Of a stretch of 64,000 bases of DNA, positions 54,837-64,000 are shown piece by piece. Positions within the stretch are counted from its first letter, which is position 1; the number at the start of each line of letters is the position of its first letter. This DNA is from Porphyrobacter sp. (GTDB lineage Bacteria; Pseudomonadota; Alphaproteobacteria; Sphingomonadales; Sphingomonadaceae). Under the pieces are notes generated by a model. That model was not told the DNA's origin. It worked only from the letters and a program-made list of their open reading frames with translations, and did not search any database. The translations under genes were made by a program, and so were the position numbers. Where the stretch lies: the NCBI GenBank assembly GCA_016125555.1, contig WGLN01000011.1:62001-126000 (forward strand), given 5' to 3'.

Positions 54837-57800
54837 ATGACCCGCTCGTTCCGGAACCGTTCGCGCCTGCTGGTCGGCTGCGGCAGCGCCGCGCTTGCGC
54901 TGGCGCTCATCATCCCGCAGCGCGCCGAGGCGCAGGCGATCAACGCCAGCGGCAACGTGACGCTGGGCTCTGCGACCATCGACGCGACGGTGCCCGGCCA
55001 GACCACGGTCAGCGTCTCCACCCGCACCGCCGCGATCGACTGGACCCCGGCCGAGGACAATGCCGGCAACGCGCTCGATTTCCTGCCGACCGGCACCACG
55101 GCGACTTTCCAGTCGAGCGGCGGGGTCACCGATTTCGCCGTGCTCAACCGCATCCTGCCCTCCACCAACGGCAACATCGTGGTGATGGACGGGACGGTGA
55201 TCTCGCGGATCATCGACGCCACCGGCAACCCGGCGCCCGGCGGGTTCGTGGCGTTCTATTCGCCGACCGGCATCCTGATCGGTAGCAATGCGACCTTCGA
55301 TGTCGGTCAACTGCTGCTGACCACGCTCGACACCAGCCCGACGAACTTCCAGGCCTTTGTCGAGAACAATGCCACGCTGGCGCTCACCGGGCAGCCCGGT
55401 TCGATTGCCCGGGTGCAGATCGATCCCGGCGCGCAGATCACCGCGACGCCGGAAAACTCCTTCTTCGCGGTGGTCGCCGCGGACATCGAGATGCGCGGCA
55501 GTGCGCAGATCAACGGCAGCCATGCCTATGTCGCGGGCGAGGTGGTCAATCTCAGCTTCTCCAACGGCCTGTTCGACATCACCGTGCCGGTCGGCACGGC
55601 GGCGGGCGGGCAGGTGCTGACGATCGACGGCGCGGTCGGCGGACCGTCGAGCAACGGCGCGGGCGACAACCACATGATCTACGCCGTGGCGGCGGCGCAA
55701 AACGATCCGATCAGCATGCTGCTGCGCGGCAATCTCGGCTTCGACCCGGCGCAGAGCGCAGGCATCGTCAACGGCGAGATCATCCTGTCGGCCAATTACA
55801 ACGTGTCGGGCCGCACCGTCGACGGCGGCTCGATCAGCAACGGGATCGACGCTGTCTTCGCCGGCAATTCGGCGCTCTCCACGGTGCGTGCCGACATCTT
55901 CCTCGAGGATTTCACCGCCACCAGCAGCCTGCTCGCGATCGGCACCCATGCCGCGCAGGTTGCGGCGGCGGGCGGCGCCAGCTCGGTCGCGGGCAATCTG
56001 CTGGTGGTCGGGCGCGAGGCTGCCAGCGTCAGCGCCAGCAACGGGCAGAGCCTCACCGTCAGCGGCGACGTGCTGGTCTCGGCGCAGGATTACGGGGTGG
56101 TGAGTTCGAGCCTGCAGACCCTCGACGTGATCAACGCGCAGGGCGGCACCGCGAGCCTCGAGGCCTCGGGCGGCGGCGCGATCACCATCGGCGGCAACGC
56201 GCTGGTCGCAGCCGATGCCTTCGCCGGGGCGGATGATATCGCCCGCATCGCGGGCACGGCGCAGGGCGGCACCGCCCTGCTCGGGGCGACCGCCGGGACC
56301 CTCGACATCACCGGCTCCGCGCGCGTCAGCGCGCGCGGGGTGGGCACCACGGTGCAGGACATCCTCACCGGCGCCGCGGTGCGCGGCGGCACGGCGCAGG
56401 TCTTCGTGCGGCAGGGCGGCGGAGTGACGCTGGGCGGCAATCTCGACCTTGCTGCCGACGCGGTGGCCTCGCAGGGCTCGCAATTCGGCCCTTCGAGCGT
56501 GTCGGACGCCTTCGGCGGCGCGGCGCTCATCACCCTGTTCGACGGCGGCGGAACGCTCGGCGTCGCCGGCAGCGCCAGCGTCGTCGCCGACGCGCGCGGC
56601 GGGGATTCGAACGGGGGCGGTGCCGGCTCGATCGGCGATGCCGGCGAGGCTGTCGCCAATATCGACGGTGCGGGCATCATCGACATCACCGGCAACCTGT
56701 CCCTCTCGGCGGAGGGACGCGGCGGGACCAATGTCGGCGGGACCGGCGGGCTCGGGCTGGGCGGTCGCGCCTCGGCGTCGACGTCGCTCGGGGGCGGGAT
56801 CGCGGTCGGCGGCAGTTTCGCTGCCACGGCGACCGGGACCGGCGGCATCGGCCAGAGCGGCGGCGACGGGCTGGGCGGCATCGCCGGCGCCAATGCGCTC
56901 ACCGGCACCATCGCCATCACGCTCGGCGCGAACGCCACCGCCGACGGCAACGGCGGCGGCGCGTTCTTCGGCTTCGGCGGCGACGGCGGCAGCGGGCGCG
57001 GCGGCAACGCCTTCTTCCAGGCCAACGGGACGCTGACCGAGACGGCCTCGGTGATCATCGGCGGCGATGCCTTCGCCTATGCCCAGGGCGTGGGCGGCGA
57101 CGGTGGCCAGGGCGACGGCCAGGCGATCGGCCCCGGTCGCGGCGGCGACGCCTTCGGCGGCGAGTTCACCGTTTCCAACCAGGCCGATCCCGATTTCGGC
57201 GGCGGCGCCTACCTGCTCGCGGGCGGCGACAACGGCACGCTCAGCATCGCCGGCTTCGCCTTCGCGAGCGCCTCGGCCTTCGCAGGCTACGGCGGGAGCA
57301 GCGGCGGCAATGGGGTGGGCCTCGGCGGGCTGGGCGGCGAAGCCTTCGGCGGCCTCGCGCAGGTCGGGCTGGCGCTGCTCGGGCTCGACGGCTCGGTGGG
57401 TCAGGGCTCGGCCAGCTTCGGCAACCTGTTCGCCGAAGCGAATGCCTTCGGGGGCAGCGGCGGCCTGACCTTCGATTTCTCGACCGGCGACGGCGGCGAT
57501 GGCACCGGCGGCGGCGCAGTGCTGACGGTGCGCGCCGGGACGGTCAGCGCGGACCAGATTTCGCTCGAGGCCTCGGGGTTCGGCGGCGGCGGGGCGCAGG
57601 GCGGGATCGGGACCGGCGGGACGGCGGCGGTGTTCGGCAGCCTCGATGGAAGCCTCACGGCGGGGCTCCTCACGATCCGCGCGCTCGGCTTCGGCGGCTT
57701 CGGCGGCATCGACGCCTTCACCCCCGGCACCGCGGGCGACGGCATCGGCGGCGATGCCGAACTCGATGCGCAGGGGCTCACGATCCAGGTCAATGGCGAT

Positions 57801-60800
57801 GTCGAACTCGATGCGAGCGGCATCGGCGGCAACAGCAACACCGTCGCCGCGAACGGGCTCGGCGGCACCGCGCGGCTCGGGGTGCTCGGTGCGGCGCCCG
57901 GCGGGCTCACGGTGACCGGGAACGCCGCGGTCGCGGCCCACGGCTTCGGCGGAGGTGCCGACAGCGGACCGGGCAGCGCTGCGGGCAACGGCACGGGCGG
58001 CACCGCCTCGCTCGAGGCGCAAGGCGGCGGCACGGTGAGCCTCGTCACGGCGCAGGTCATGGCGAACGGCTTCGGCGGCGAGGGCGAGATCCCGGGTTTC
58101 GAGGCTGGCGACGGCGCCGGTGGAACCGCGGCGATCATTGCGACCGGCGCGGGAAGCCAGCTCACCATCGCCAGCAACACCACCAATGCGCTCACCAACC
58201 AGGAGAACTTCGGCGCGATCCTGTCGGCCAGCGGGGTGGGCTCGCCCGCCACCGGGGGGAGCGGCGTGGGCGGCTCCGGCAGCGGCGGGACCATCACCCT
58301 GCGGGCCGCGCAGGGCGCGAGCCTGACCCTGCCGCTCGACTCGCTGGGCGATCCCGACAGCGTCGGCGCGATCCGCCTCTACGCCACCGGCATCGGGGGC
58401 GATTCGGAAGTCGACGGCGGCAGCGGCGGCTCCGGCAGCGGCGGAATCGGCCTTGCCGAGGCCGACGGGGGCACGGTGCTGATCGGGCAAACCGAATTCG
58501 CGGTCTTCGGCCGGGGCGGTTCCTCGCTCGAGCCGACCCGCAACATCGCCGGCGGCAACGCCTTCGGCGGGACGCGGCAGATTCGCGTGCTCAACGCGGG
58601 CACGCTCACCCTCGATCAGCTCGCCGGCGCCGTCGGCGGGTTCGGCGGGGACGGCTCGGGGACCGGCGACGGGGGCGATGCGGTTGGCGGCAACAATCTC
58701 GTCGAGGTCATCGGCGGCACGCTCAACGTCATCGGCACGCTTTCGCTGACCGACGATTCGACCGGGGGCGACGGCGCGACGGGCGGCGATGTCTTCGCCA
58801 ATGGCGAGGCCGGGCTGGTCGGTTTCACCGCCGACCAGGCGACCATCAACTTCACGCCCGTGAACGGCGCCACCGGGATCGTGCTCGGCGGTGTCCATCA
58901 GGGCGGCGCCGGCGTATCGCGCGGCGGCAATGCGCAAGGGGCGGCCGTCAACCTCTCGATCAATCAGACCGACATTTCCGACGCCCTGATCGAGGTCAAT
59001 CCGATTGCGCTGGGCGGCGATGCCTCGGCCGCGGACGGGATTGGCGGGGATGCGACCGGCTCCGCGGTGACGATTGGCGTGACCGCTTCGCAGTGGACCC
59101 TTGCCGGCGAGACGCTGTTCGCCGCCGATGCGCGCGGCGGGGCGGGCGGCGGCTCCGGGGGAACCGGGGGCTCGGCCACGTCCGGCACGCTGGATGTCGT
59201 GTTCACCAATTCCACCCTCGCGCTGGTGACGGATCCCAACGGTGTCCCCGGCACGCTGCGACTGCGCTCCGAGGCCGATGGCGGCGCGGGCGCGACGGTC
59301 GGCAATGCGACCAGCGGCCGGGCCGCGCTCACCCTTGCGGACAGCGCCATGAGCGGCGCGCAGCTCTCGATCGAGGCGCGCGGCTTTGCCGATGGCAACA
59401 GCGCCCAGCAGACCGGGGCGACGGCCTCCGGGGGCGATGCGCAGCTCGTCCTTTCGGGCTCTTCGGACCTTGCTCTCGACCTCATCGAGATCCTCGCCAA
59501 CGCACAAACCTCGAACGGCGGAACCGCCTTGGCCGGCACCGCCTCGCTGGCGGTGACGAGCGGCAGCACCGCCAATGTCAACGCCACCGACATCACCCTT
59601 GTCGCCGACGCGTCCGGGGCCGACCCGTTTGCGCAGGCCAACGTGGCCGGGCAGTTCTCGGTCGATGTCGGGGGCGGCTCGGTGAACACCACTTCGCTGT
59701 TCGTCTCGGCGCTCGGCAGCGAGGCCAATACGGACCTTGCGCCTTCCGAACTGATCGCGGTCGGCGGCAGCCTCGCGATCGGCGGCACGCTGACCGCGCA
59801 GGCGATCGACGACATTCTGGTGCGCACCGGAGGCGGCGGGATCATCGGCGGTCCGAGCCTTGCCAGTCCCACAGCCGATCTTCTCGTCACCTCTGAGGGC
59901 ACGATCCGCTTCGAGGGCGACAATGACAATGCGATCGGCTTCGGCGGCGCGAGCATGCGCCTTGCCGCACGCGAGATCGACATCACGCAGGGCGCGCGGA
60001 TCGGCGCCGGCGTGGTCGAAATCACGTCGCTCGACACGCTGAACACGGCCATCATCGGCGGCACCACCGACGAGGCCGGCTTCACTCTCACCGACGCCGA
60101 GGCGCAGCGCATCGATGCGGGCGAGTTCTCCTTTATCGCCCCGTCGATCGCCAGCAACGATCCGAACCTGCCCGACATCCTGATCCGCGACGTCACCGCC
60201 GCCGGCTCGCTCGACGACGGCACCTCCACGATCCGCATCTTCGCCGATCCGTTCGACGGGATCGTGCGGGTGGAAGGCACCGTGACCTATGGCGCGACCG
60301 CTGCGACCGATCTCCTCGCCATCTCGGCGCGGCGCATCGAGGTGGTGACGCCCGGCGGTATTCGCGTGCAGGACCTCGCCGGCAACCCCGGCGGCATCCT
60401 CTCGCTCGACGCGGGCGATATCTGGGTCGCGGATGCCGGCACCATCGCCCAGCTGCAGGCCGACCGCGCCTTTGCCGGACGCGACGCGCTGCTGGCGGTT
60501 GCGCTGGCGGGGAGCGACGATCCGCTCGGCTACCTGCGCGGCGGCACGGTCGACCTGGCCGTCGGCGAGAGCCTGCTGGTGCGCAACACCGGCATCGCCT
60601 TCGAAGGCGGCGGCATCCTCGTCGGCGACGGCGGGCTGTCGATCGCGGCGGGCACCTCGGGGCAGCAATCGGGGCCGGGCAGCACGCTCGACGTCTTCGC
60701 CTATGGCCGGCGCCGCGCGCCCGACGGCAGCTTCGTGCTGGGCGCGGCGTTCTTCGACGAGGTCAACTTCAACCGGGTCGCGCCGGGCGGCACGCTCTAT

Positions 60801-61118
60801 CTCGATGCCGCGGCCTTCAACGACTGCATCATCAACACCGGCGTGTGTCCCGAACCGCCGCCGCCGCCCGAGCCGCCCACCGAGGTGCCGCCGCAGATCA
60901 ACAACCCGACCGTGGTGGTGGACCCGGTCACCACCGGCAGCGAGCCGCCGATGAGCAGCGAGGAGGAAGAGGAACGCTTCGGGATGGACTTCCCCGAGCA
61001 GCCCGACGCGCCGCTCATCTCCGAAGACCCGCTGCTCGACGACCCGGTGACGAGCGGCGGCGACGCCTCGCTCTACTCGGACGGCCAGACGCCGCCTGCG
61101 GGCGGGAAGGACAAGTGA
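54837..61118 (+). CDS. TpsA-type giant filamentous-haemagglutinin-like exoprotein
   Basis: 2093 residues, one base after the transporter stop. A Sec signal (to about residue 33, RAEAQ) precedes the TPS secretion domain (about 35-290), which has an N-anchoring-like segment (AFYSPTGILIGSNATFDVGQ). The passenger is a long beta-helix-like Gly/Ala/Thr-rich region with motifs such as GGxGxGG and GGTAxL repeated about every 30-60 residues. The mature protein has only two cysteines, C1997 and C2004, next to a proline-rich segment and an acidic tail. C-terminal C-x6-C resembles the anchoring loop of HMW1-type TPS adhesins. Likely surface adhesin or matrix protein. Confidence 0.88.
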   Translation: MTRSFRNRSRLLVGCGSAALALALIIPQRAEAQAINASGNVTLGSATIDATVPGQTTVSVSTRTAAIDWTPAEDNAGNALDFLPTGTTATFQSSGGVTDFAVLNRILPSTNGNIVVMDGTVISRIIDATGNPAPGGFVAFYSPTGILIGSNATFDVGQLLLTTLDTSPTNFQAFVENNATLALTGQPGSIARVQIDPGAQITATPENSFFAVVAADIEMRGSAQINGSHAYVAGEVVNLSFSNGLFDITVPVGTAAGGQVLTIDGAVGGPSSNGAGDNHMIYAVAAAQNDPISMLLRGNLGFDPAQSAGIVNGEIILSANYNVSGRTVDGGSISNGIDAVFAGNSALSTVRADIFLEDFTATSSLLAIGTHAAQVAAAGGASSVAGNLLVVGREAASVSASNGQSLTVSGDVLVSAQDYGVVSSSLQTLDVINAQGGTASLEASGGGAITIGGNALVAADAFAGADDIARIAGTAQGGTALLGATAGTLDITGSARVSARGVGTTVQDILTGAAVRGGTAQVFVRQGGGVTLGGNLDLAADAVASQGSQFGPSSVSDAFGGAALITLFDGGGTLGVAGSASVVADARGGDSNGGGAGSIGDAGEAVANIDGAGIIDITGNLSLSAEGRGGTNVGGTGGLGLGGRASASTSLGGGIAVGGSFAATATGTGGIGQSGGDGLGGIAGANALTGTIAITLGANATADGNGGGAFFGFGGDGGSGRGGNAFFQANGTLTETASVIIGGDAFAYAQGVGGDGGQGDGQAIGPGRGGDAFGGEFTVSNQADPDFGGGAYLLAGGDNGTLSIAGFAFASASAFAGYGGSSGGNGVGLGGLGGEAFGGLAQVGLALLGLDGSVGQGSASFGNLFAEANAFGGSGGLTFDFSTGDGGDGTGGGAVLTVRAGTVSADQISLEASGFGGGGAQGGIGTGGTAAVFGSLDGSLTAGLLTIRALGFGGFGGIDAFTPGTAGDGIGGDAELDAQGLTIQVNGDVELDASGIGGNSNTVAANGLGGTARLGVLGAAPGGLTVTGNAAVAAHGFGGGADSGPGSAAGNGTGGTASLEAQGGGTVSLVTAQVMANGFGGEGEIPGFEAGDGAGGTAAIIATGAGSQLTIASNTTNALTNQENFGAILSASGVGSPATGGSGVGGSGSGGTITLRAAQGASLTLPLDSLGDPDSVGAIRLYATGIGGDSEVDGGSGGSGSGGIGLAEADGGTVLIGQTEFAVFGRGGSSLEPTRNIAGGNAFGGTRQIRVLNAGTLTLDQLAGAVGGFGGDGSGTGDGGDAVGGNNLVEVIGGTLNVIGTLSLTDDSTGGDGATGGDVFANGEAGLVGFTADQATINFTPVNGATGIVLGGVHQGGAGVSRGGNAQGAAVNLSINQTDISDALIEVNPIALGGDASAADGIGGDATGSAVTIGVTASQWTLAGETLFAADARGGAGGGSGGTGGSATSGTLDVVFTNSTLALVTDPNGVPGTLRLRSEADGGAGATVGNATSGRAALTLADSAMSGAQLSIEARGFADGNSAQQTGATASGGDAQLVLSGSSDLALDLIEILANAQTSNGGTALAGTASLAVTSGSTANVNATDITLVADASGADPFAQANVAGQFSVDVGGGSVNTTSLFVSALGSEANTDLAPSELIAVGGSLAIGGTLTAQAIDDILVRTGGGGIIGGPSLASPTADLLVTSEGTIRFEGDNDNAIGFGGASMRLAAREIDITQGARIGAGVVEITSLDTLNTAIIGGTTDEAGFTLTDAEAQRIDAGEFSFIAPSIASNDPNLPDILIRDVTAAGSLDDGTSTIRIFADPFDGIVRVEGTVTYGATAATDLLAISARRIEVVTPGGIRVQDLAGNPGGILSLDAGDIWVADAGTIAQLQADRAFAGRDALLAVALAGSDDPLGYLRGGTVDLAVGESLLVRNTGIAFEGGGILVGDGGLSIAAGTSGQQSGPGSTLDVFAYGRRRAPDGSFVLGAAFFDEVNFNRVAPGGTLYLDAAAFNDCIINTGVCPEPPPPPEPPTEVPPQINNPTVVVDPVTTGSEPPMSSEEEEERFGMDFPEQPDAPLISEDPLLDDPVTSGGDASLYSDGQTPPAGGKDK
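56560..59200 (+). repeat. Glycine-rich degenerate repeat region inside the TpsA gene
   Basis: Within the exoprotein gene, units built on GGxGxGG, GFGG and GGxAxL recur at irregular 30-60 residue spacing (approximate limits). They are degenerate at the DNA level and belong to a predicted beta-helix, not to an independent element. Confidence 0.7.
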
Positions 61119-61119
61119 C

Positions 61120-64000
61120 ATGAGCAGCCTTCGCAAGCCGATCCGCCCTGCGCTCGTCGCCGGCCTCGCGCTCGTCCTCGCCGCCGTGCCGGCACTGGCG
61201 CGCACGCCGGAGCAGACCTCGTTGAGCCTGCGCGACACCTTCCCGATCGGATCGAACGGGCTGTGCGAGGCGCAGATCCTCGCGCCCGAGCCGGGGGCGG
61301 GGCTGTTCGACCGGCGCTATTCGGTGATCTGCCGCGATGCGGCGATGCCGGTCGGCACGCTGTGGGTGGTGAAGGGCGAAGGGGCGGATGTCGCCCCGGC
61401 GCGCTTCGCCGGCGATGATGCCTCCTGCGCTGCGCCCAGGGAGGCTGCGCCCGAGGTGCCGGGCCTCAGCGACACGCGGCGGCTCGCCTGCGCGCGCGCG
61501 GGCAGCATCGTGCGCAGCGACCTGCTGCTGGCCAGTCGCGGCGGGCGCACCTATGCGGCGAGCGGCCTGTCCGCCTATGCCAAGGCGCTCGAGCTGGGCC
61601 TTGCCTCGCTCGCCAACGACCGGGTGATGCCCGGCGAGGTCGAGATCCCGCTCACCAGCGCGACCGACGATCTCGCCTTCGCGCGCCAGCAGGCCGAGGC
61701 GATCTCGGCCGACCAGGCGCTCGTCGAAGCCTATCGCCGTAGCAACGCGGGCAAGTTCGCCGAGGCGGCGGAGTTCTTCGCGGTGTCGTCCGGAGCGCTC
61801 GCGGGGCAGGGCGCGGCCGAGGCGCGGCTCAACGAGGCGCTCCAGCAGTCGAATCTCGGCAACTTCACCGAAAGCCGCCGGATCTTCGCCGAGGCCCGCG
61901 CGGGCAGCAGCGCCAGCCCCGTGCTGGCCCGCCTGCAACGCAATTACGAGGCGATGGACGCGCTCAACCAGCGCAAGCCCGAGGCGGCGCTGGCGATCCT
62001 CGACGCACCGCTCTCGGCGAGCTTCGATGCCGCCGAGGAGCTGCGCCAGATGCGCCTCGGATCGACGCTCGCGACCCAGCTGGCGAGCGAGAACGAGCGC
62101 GTCACCGGCAGCTTCAGCACTGCGCTGACCCCGCTTGAGCGCGCCCGGCTGCTCGACGGCCAGCGCGCCTATCTCAAGGCCACCACGCTGCGCCTGCTGG
62201 GCCGCACCGCCGAGGCGGAAGGGCTGCTGCGCGAGGCCGAGGCGACCTTCGCCGAAGTGCGCGAGGGGCGGGTGGTCTCGGTCGCCTGGCTGCGCGCGCA
62301 GGTGCTCGGAGAACTGGCCGAGGTCGCCGAGCGCCGGGGTCAGCCGGGCGAGGCCGAGCGGCTCCACCAGCAGGGCATCGCGCTGCTCGCGGCGACCTAT
62401 CCCGGCGCACCCGTGCTCGACAGCGCGCGCGCCCAGCTCGCCGGGTTCTACGCCCGCGCCGGACGGCGCGAGGATGCGCTGGCGGTCTATCGCGAAATCG
62501 TCGGCGGGGCCGAAGGACGCGCGGCGCCTTCGCTGCGCAATCTCATGACCCCCTATTTCGCGCTGCTGACCGACGGGGGCACCCCGGCTCCGCAGGCCGC
62601 GGCCGACCTGTTCGCGGCAAGCCAGTTGCTCCAGCGCCCCGGCCTCGCCCAGACCCAGGCGGCGCTTGCGCGCGAGCTTTCGGGCGGGAGCGACGAAGCC
62701 TCGCAGCTCTTCCGCACCGCCACCAACCTCGCCCGCGCGATCGAGCGCCAGCGGGTGGCGCTGCTCGACCTCGAATCGCTTCCCCAGCCGAGCGCCGGCC
62801 AGAGTGCGCAGGCCGCCGACCTCAGGCAGCGGCTCGACCAGCTCCAGCTCCAGCAGGCCGAGGTGCTCGAGAAGCTCGCCGCCTATCCGCGTTATCGCGC
62901 GGTCAGCGAGACCGCGATCGACCTCGCCGAACTGCAGGCCAGCCTGCAGCCGGGCGAGGCCTATGTGAAGCTGGTGACGCTCGACCGGGATGCCTACGTC
63001 CTCTATGCCACCGCCGATGCGGCCACGGTGTGGCGCGCGGATGCGACCCCGCAGGAGCTCGATGCGCTGGTCGGCAAGATCCGCGAGAGCATCGCCGTGG
63101 TCGAGGGCGGGCAGGTGCTCACCTATCCCTTCGACATCGCCCGTGCGCGCGAACTCTACGTGCGCCTGTTCGCGCCCGTCGCCGGGCAATTGCCCAGGCT
63201 CACGCACATCATCTTCGAGCCCGACGGGGCGCTGCTCAAGCTGCCGATCAACCTGCTCGTGACCGACGACGCCAGCGTCGCGGCCTACAAGGCCCGGCTC
63301 GCCGGACCCAAGCCCGACGAATACGACTTCCGCGGCACCGCCTGGCTCGGACGGACCGCGCAGATCAGCACCTCGGTGGGAGCGGCGGCGTTCCGCGACG
63401 TGCGCAAGGCGCGTCCCTCCGATGCGACGCGCGCCTATCTCGGGCTCGGCGAGAACCAGCCGATCGGCAATGCCACCCCCGCGGCGGCGCGCACGCGGGC
63501 GGCGCTGGAGGGCGGCGACCGCTGCCAGTGGTCGCCGAACATCTGGTCGCACCCGGTCAAGGCCGACGAACTGCGCAGCGCCGCGCAGCAGCTCGGCGGC
63601 GGCTCGCGCGTGCTGACCGGCGCGGCCTTCACCGACGTGGCGATCGAGGCGCTGCCTGACCTCGACGACTACCGCATCCTGCACTTCGCCACCCACGGCC
63701 TCGTCACCGCGCCGCAGCCCGAATGCCCGCTGCGGCCGGCGCTGCTCACCAGCTTCGGTTCGGATCAGGCATCGGACGGCCTGCTCAGCTTTGCCGAGAT
63801 CTTCGGGCTCAGGATCGATGCCGACCTCGTGATCCTCTCGGCCTGCGACACCGCCGGCAGCGCCACCGTGGGCGCGACCCGCGAGGCAGGCGTGACGAGC
63901 GGCGGCGAGTTCGCGCTCGACGGGCTGGTGCGCGCCTTCGTCGGCGCGGGCGGGCGCACCGTGCTCGCCAGCCACTGGCCGGTTCCCGACGATTTCGACG
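61120..64000 (+). CDS. Exported TPR-CHAT (caspase-like) protein, cut by the window end
   Basis: At least 960 residues; the 3' end is beyond the window. The ATG lies one base after the exoprotein stop (TGACATG). A signal peptide (ALVAGLALVLAAVPALA) implies a periplasmic or exported protein. Helical repeats of the TPR type cover about residues 170-480, then a coiled-coil-like stretch (LRQRLDQLQLQQAEVLEKL, near 570). The C-terminal CHAT domain has the catalytic H859 (HFATHG) and C909 (LSACDTAG) of the caspase-like dyad. CHAT proteins act as proteases in several bacterial systems. Target unknown; the exoprotein next door is the obvious candidate partner. Confidence 0.87.
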   Translation, partial: MSSLRKPIRPALVAGLALVLAAVPALARTPEQTSLSLRDTFPIGSNGLCEAQILAPEPGAGLFDRRYSVICRDAAMPVGTLWVVKGEGADVAPARFAGDDASCAAPREAAPEVPGLSDTRRLACARAGSIVRSDLLLASRGGRTYAASGLSAYAKALELGLASLANDRVMPGEVEIPLTSATDDLAFARQQAEAISADQALVEAYRRSNAGKFAEAAEFFAVSSGALAGQGAAEARLNEALQQSNLGNFTESRRIFAEARAGSSASPVLARLQRNYEAMDALNQRKPEAALAILDAPLSASFDAAEELRQMRLGSTLATQLASENERVTGSFSTALTPLERARLLDGQRAYLKATTLRLLGRTAEAEGLLREAEATFAEVREGRVVSVAWLRAQVLGELAEVAERRGQPGEAERLHQQGIALLAATYPGAPVLDSARAQLAGFYARAGRREDALAVYREIVGGAEGRAAPSLRNLMTPYFALLTDGGTPAPQAAADLFAASQLLQRPGLAQTQAALARELSGGSDEASQLFRTATNLARAIERQRVALLDLESLPQPSAGQSAQAADLRQRLDQLQLQQAEVLEKLAAYPRYRAVSETAIDLAELQASLQPGEAYVKLVTLDRDAYVLYATADAATVWRADATPQELDALVGKIRESIAVVEGGQVLTYPFDIARARELYVRLFAPVAGQLPRLTHIIFEPDGALLKLPINLLVTDDASVAAYKARLAGPKPDEYDFRGTAWLGRTAQISTSVGAAAFRDVRKARPSDATRAYLGLGENQPIGNATPAAARTRAALEGGDRCQWSPNIWSHPVKADELRSAAQQLGGGSRVLTGAAFTDVAIEALPDLDDYRILHFATHGLVTAPQPECPLRPALLTSFGSDQASDGLLSFAEIFGLRIDADLVILSACDTAGSATVGATREAGVTSGGEFALDGLVRAFVGAGGRTVLASHWPVPDDFD

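Noticed and set aside
56560..59200. Regular repeats considered as a CRISPR-like or satellite array
   Set aside because: Repeats are degenerate, in frame, and code for Gly-rich beta-helix units; there are no constant repeats with unique spacers.
54612..61238. A 2208-codon open frame on the minus strand across the exoprotein gene
   Set aside because: It mirrors the GC-rich codon pattern of the plus-strand gene, has low-complexity Arg/Ala/Glu composition and no domain, and has no ribosome-binding site; the plus-strand TpsA reading explains the region.

Overview
The window comes from a high-GC (about 70% by eye) Gram-negative bacterium. Several traits together suggest an alphaproteobacterium of the Sphingomonadales, probably Erythrobacteraceae: a TonB-dependent receptor with an MFS sugar importer, an Entner-Doudoroff operon, a dctBDA locus, a DhlA-like haloalkane dehalogenase, an ABC-permease/M1-peptidase fusion and two-partner secretion. 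The taxonomic call is an inference. I see no tRNA, rRNA, CRISPR array, insertion sequence or prophage. No stretch longer than 300 bases lacks a gene; the largest gaps (about 245-265 bases) are divergent promoter regions or a leader.

Region 1 (142-13462) is a two-armed glycan or cyclitol cluster reading outward from 7777-8021. The left arm has seven genes overlapping by 1-4 bases: three NAD-sugar epimerases/decarboxylases, one GT4-like glycosyltransferase and three tandem CgeB-like glycosyltransferases. The right arm has a histidine phosphatase, a CmoB-like methyltransferase, a glycosidase-like protein whose TIM-barrel order looks circularly permuted, inositol-3-phosphate synthase, a zinc-type dehydrogenase and a Gfo/Idh/MocA oxidoreductase. 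Together they could make, oxidise, methylate and glycosylate an inositol-derived product. This is one of two candidates for an undescribed system.

Region 2 (13470-22962) holds an SDR, a TetR regulator, a haloalkane dehalogenase (probable CTG start), a DUF1330 protein and a membrane-anchored sulfatase, followed by an ABC ATPase and a 1198-residue permease/M1-peptidase fusion. Region 3 (22973-32774) is dctBD divergent from dctA; dctA is coupled to an esterase, a TonB receptor and an M14 carboxypeptidase. DctD lacks the GAFTGA loop and the Walker B glutamate, and two 20-bp inverted-repeat sites lie in the dctB-dctA gap. Region 4 (32806-41314) has an ArsR-containing pair, carbonic anhydrase, a VIT-family transporter, an isoquinoline-oxidoreductase-like molybdenum enzyme (iorAB) with its mocA and xdhC maturation genes, and an esterase.

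Region 5 (41311-51589) is central sugar metabolism: MFS sugar importer, zwf, edd, eda, a LacI regulator, glk and a divergent PEP-carboxylase-like gene; no lactonase (pgl) gene lies with zwf. Region 6 (51786-64000) begins with a Fur-box-controlled glycine/glutamate-rich lipoprotein. A three-gene two-partner-secretion locus follows: a TpsB transporter, a 2093-residue glycine-rich TpsA exoprotein whose only mature cysteines form a C-terminal C-x6-C pair, and a secreted TPR-CHAT (caspase-like) protein cut by the window end. This TpsB-TpsA-CHAT trio is the second candidate system.
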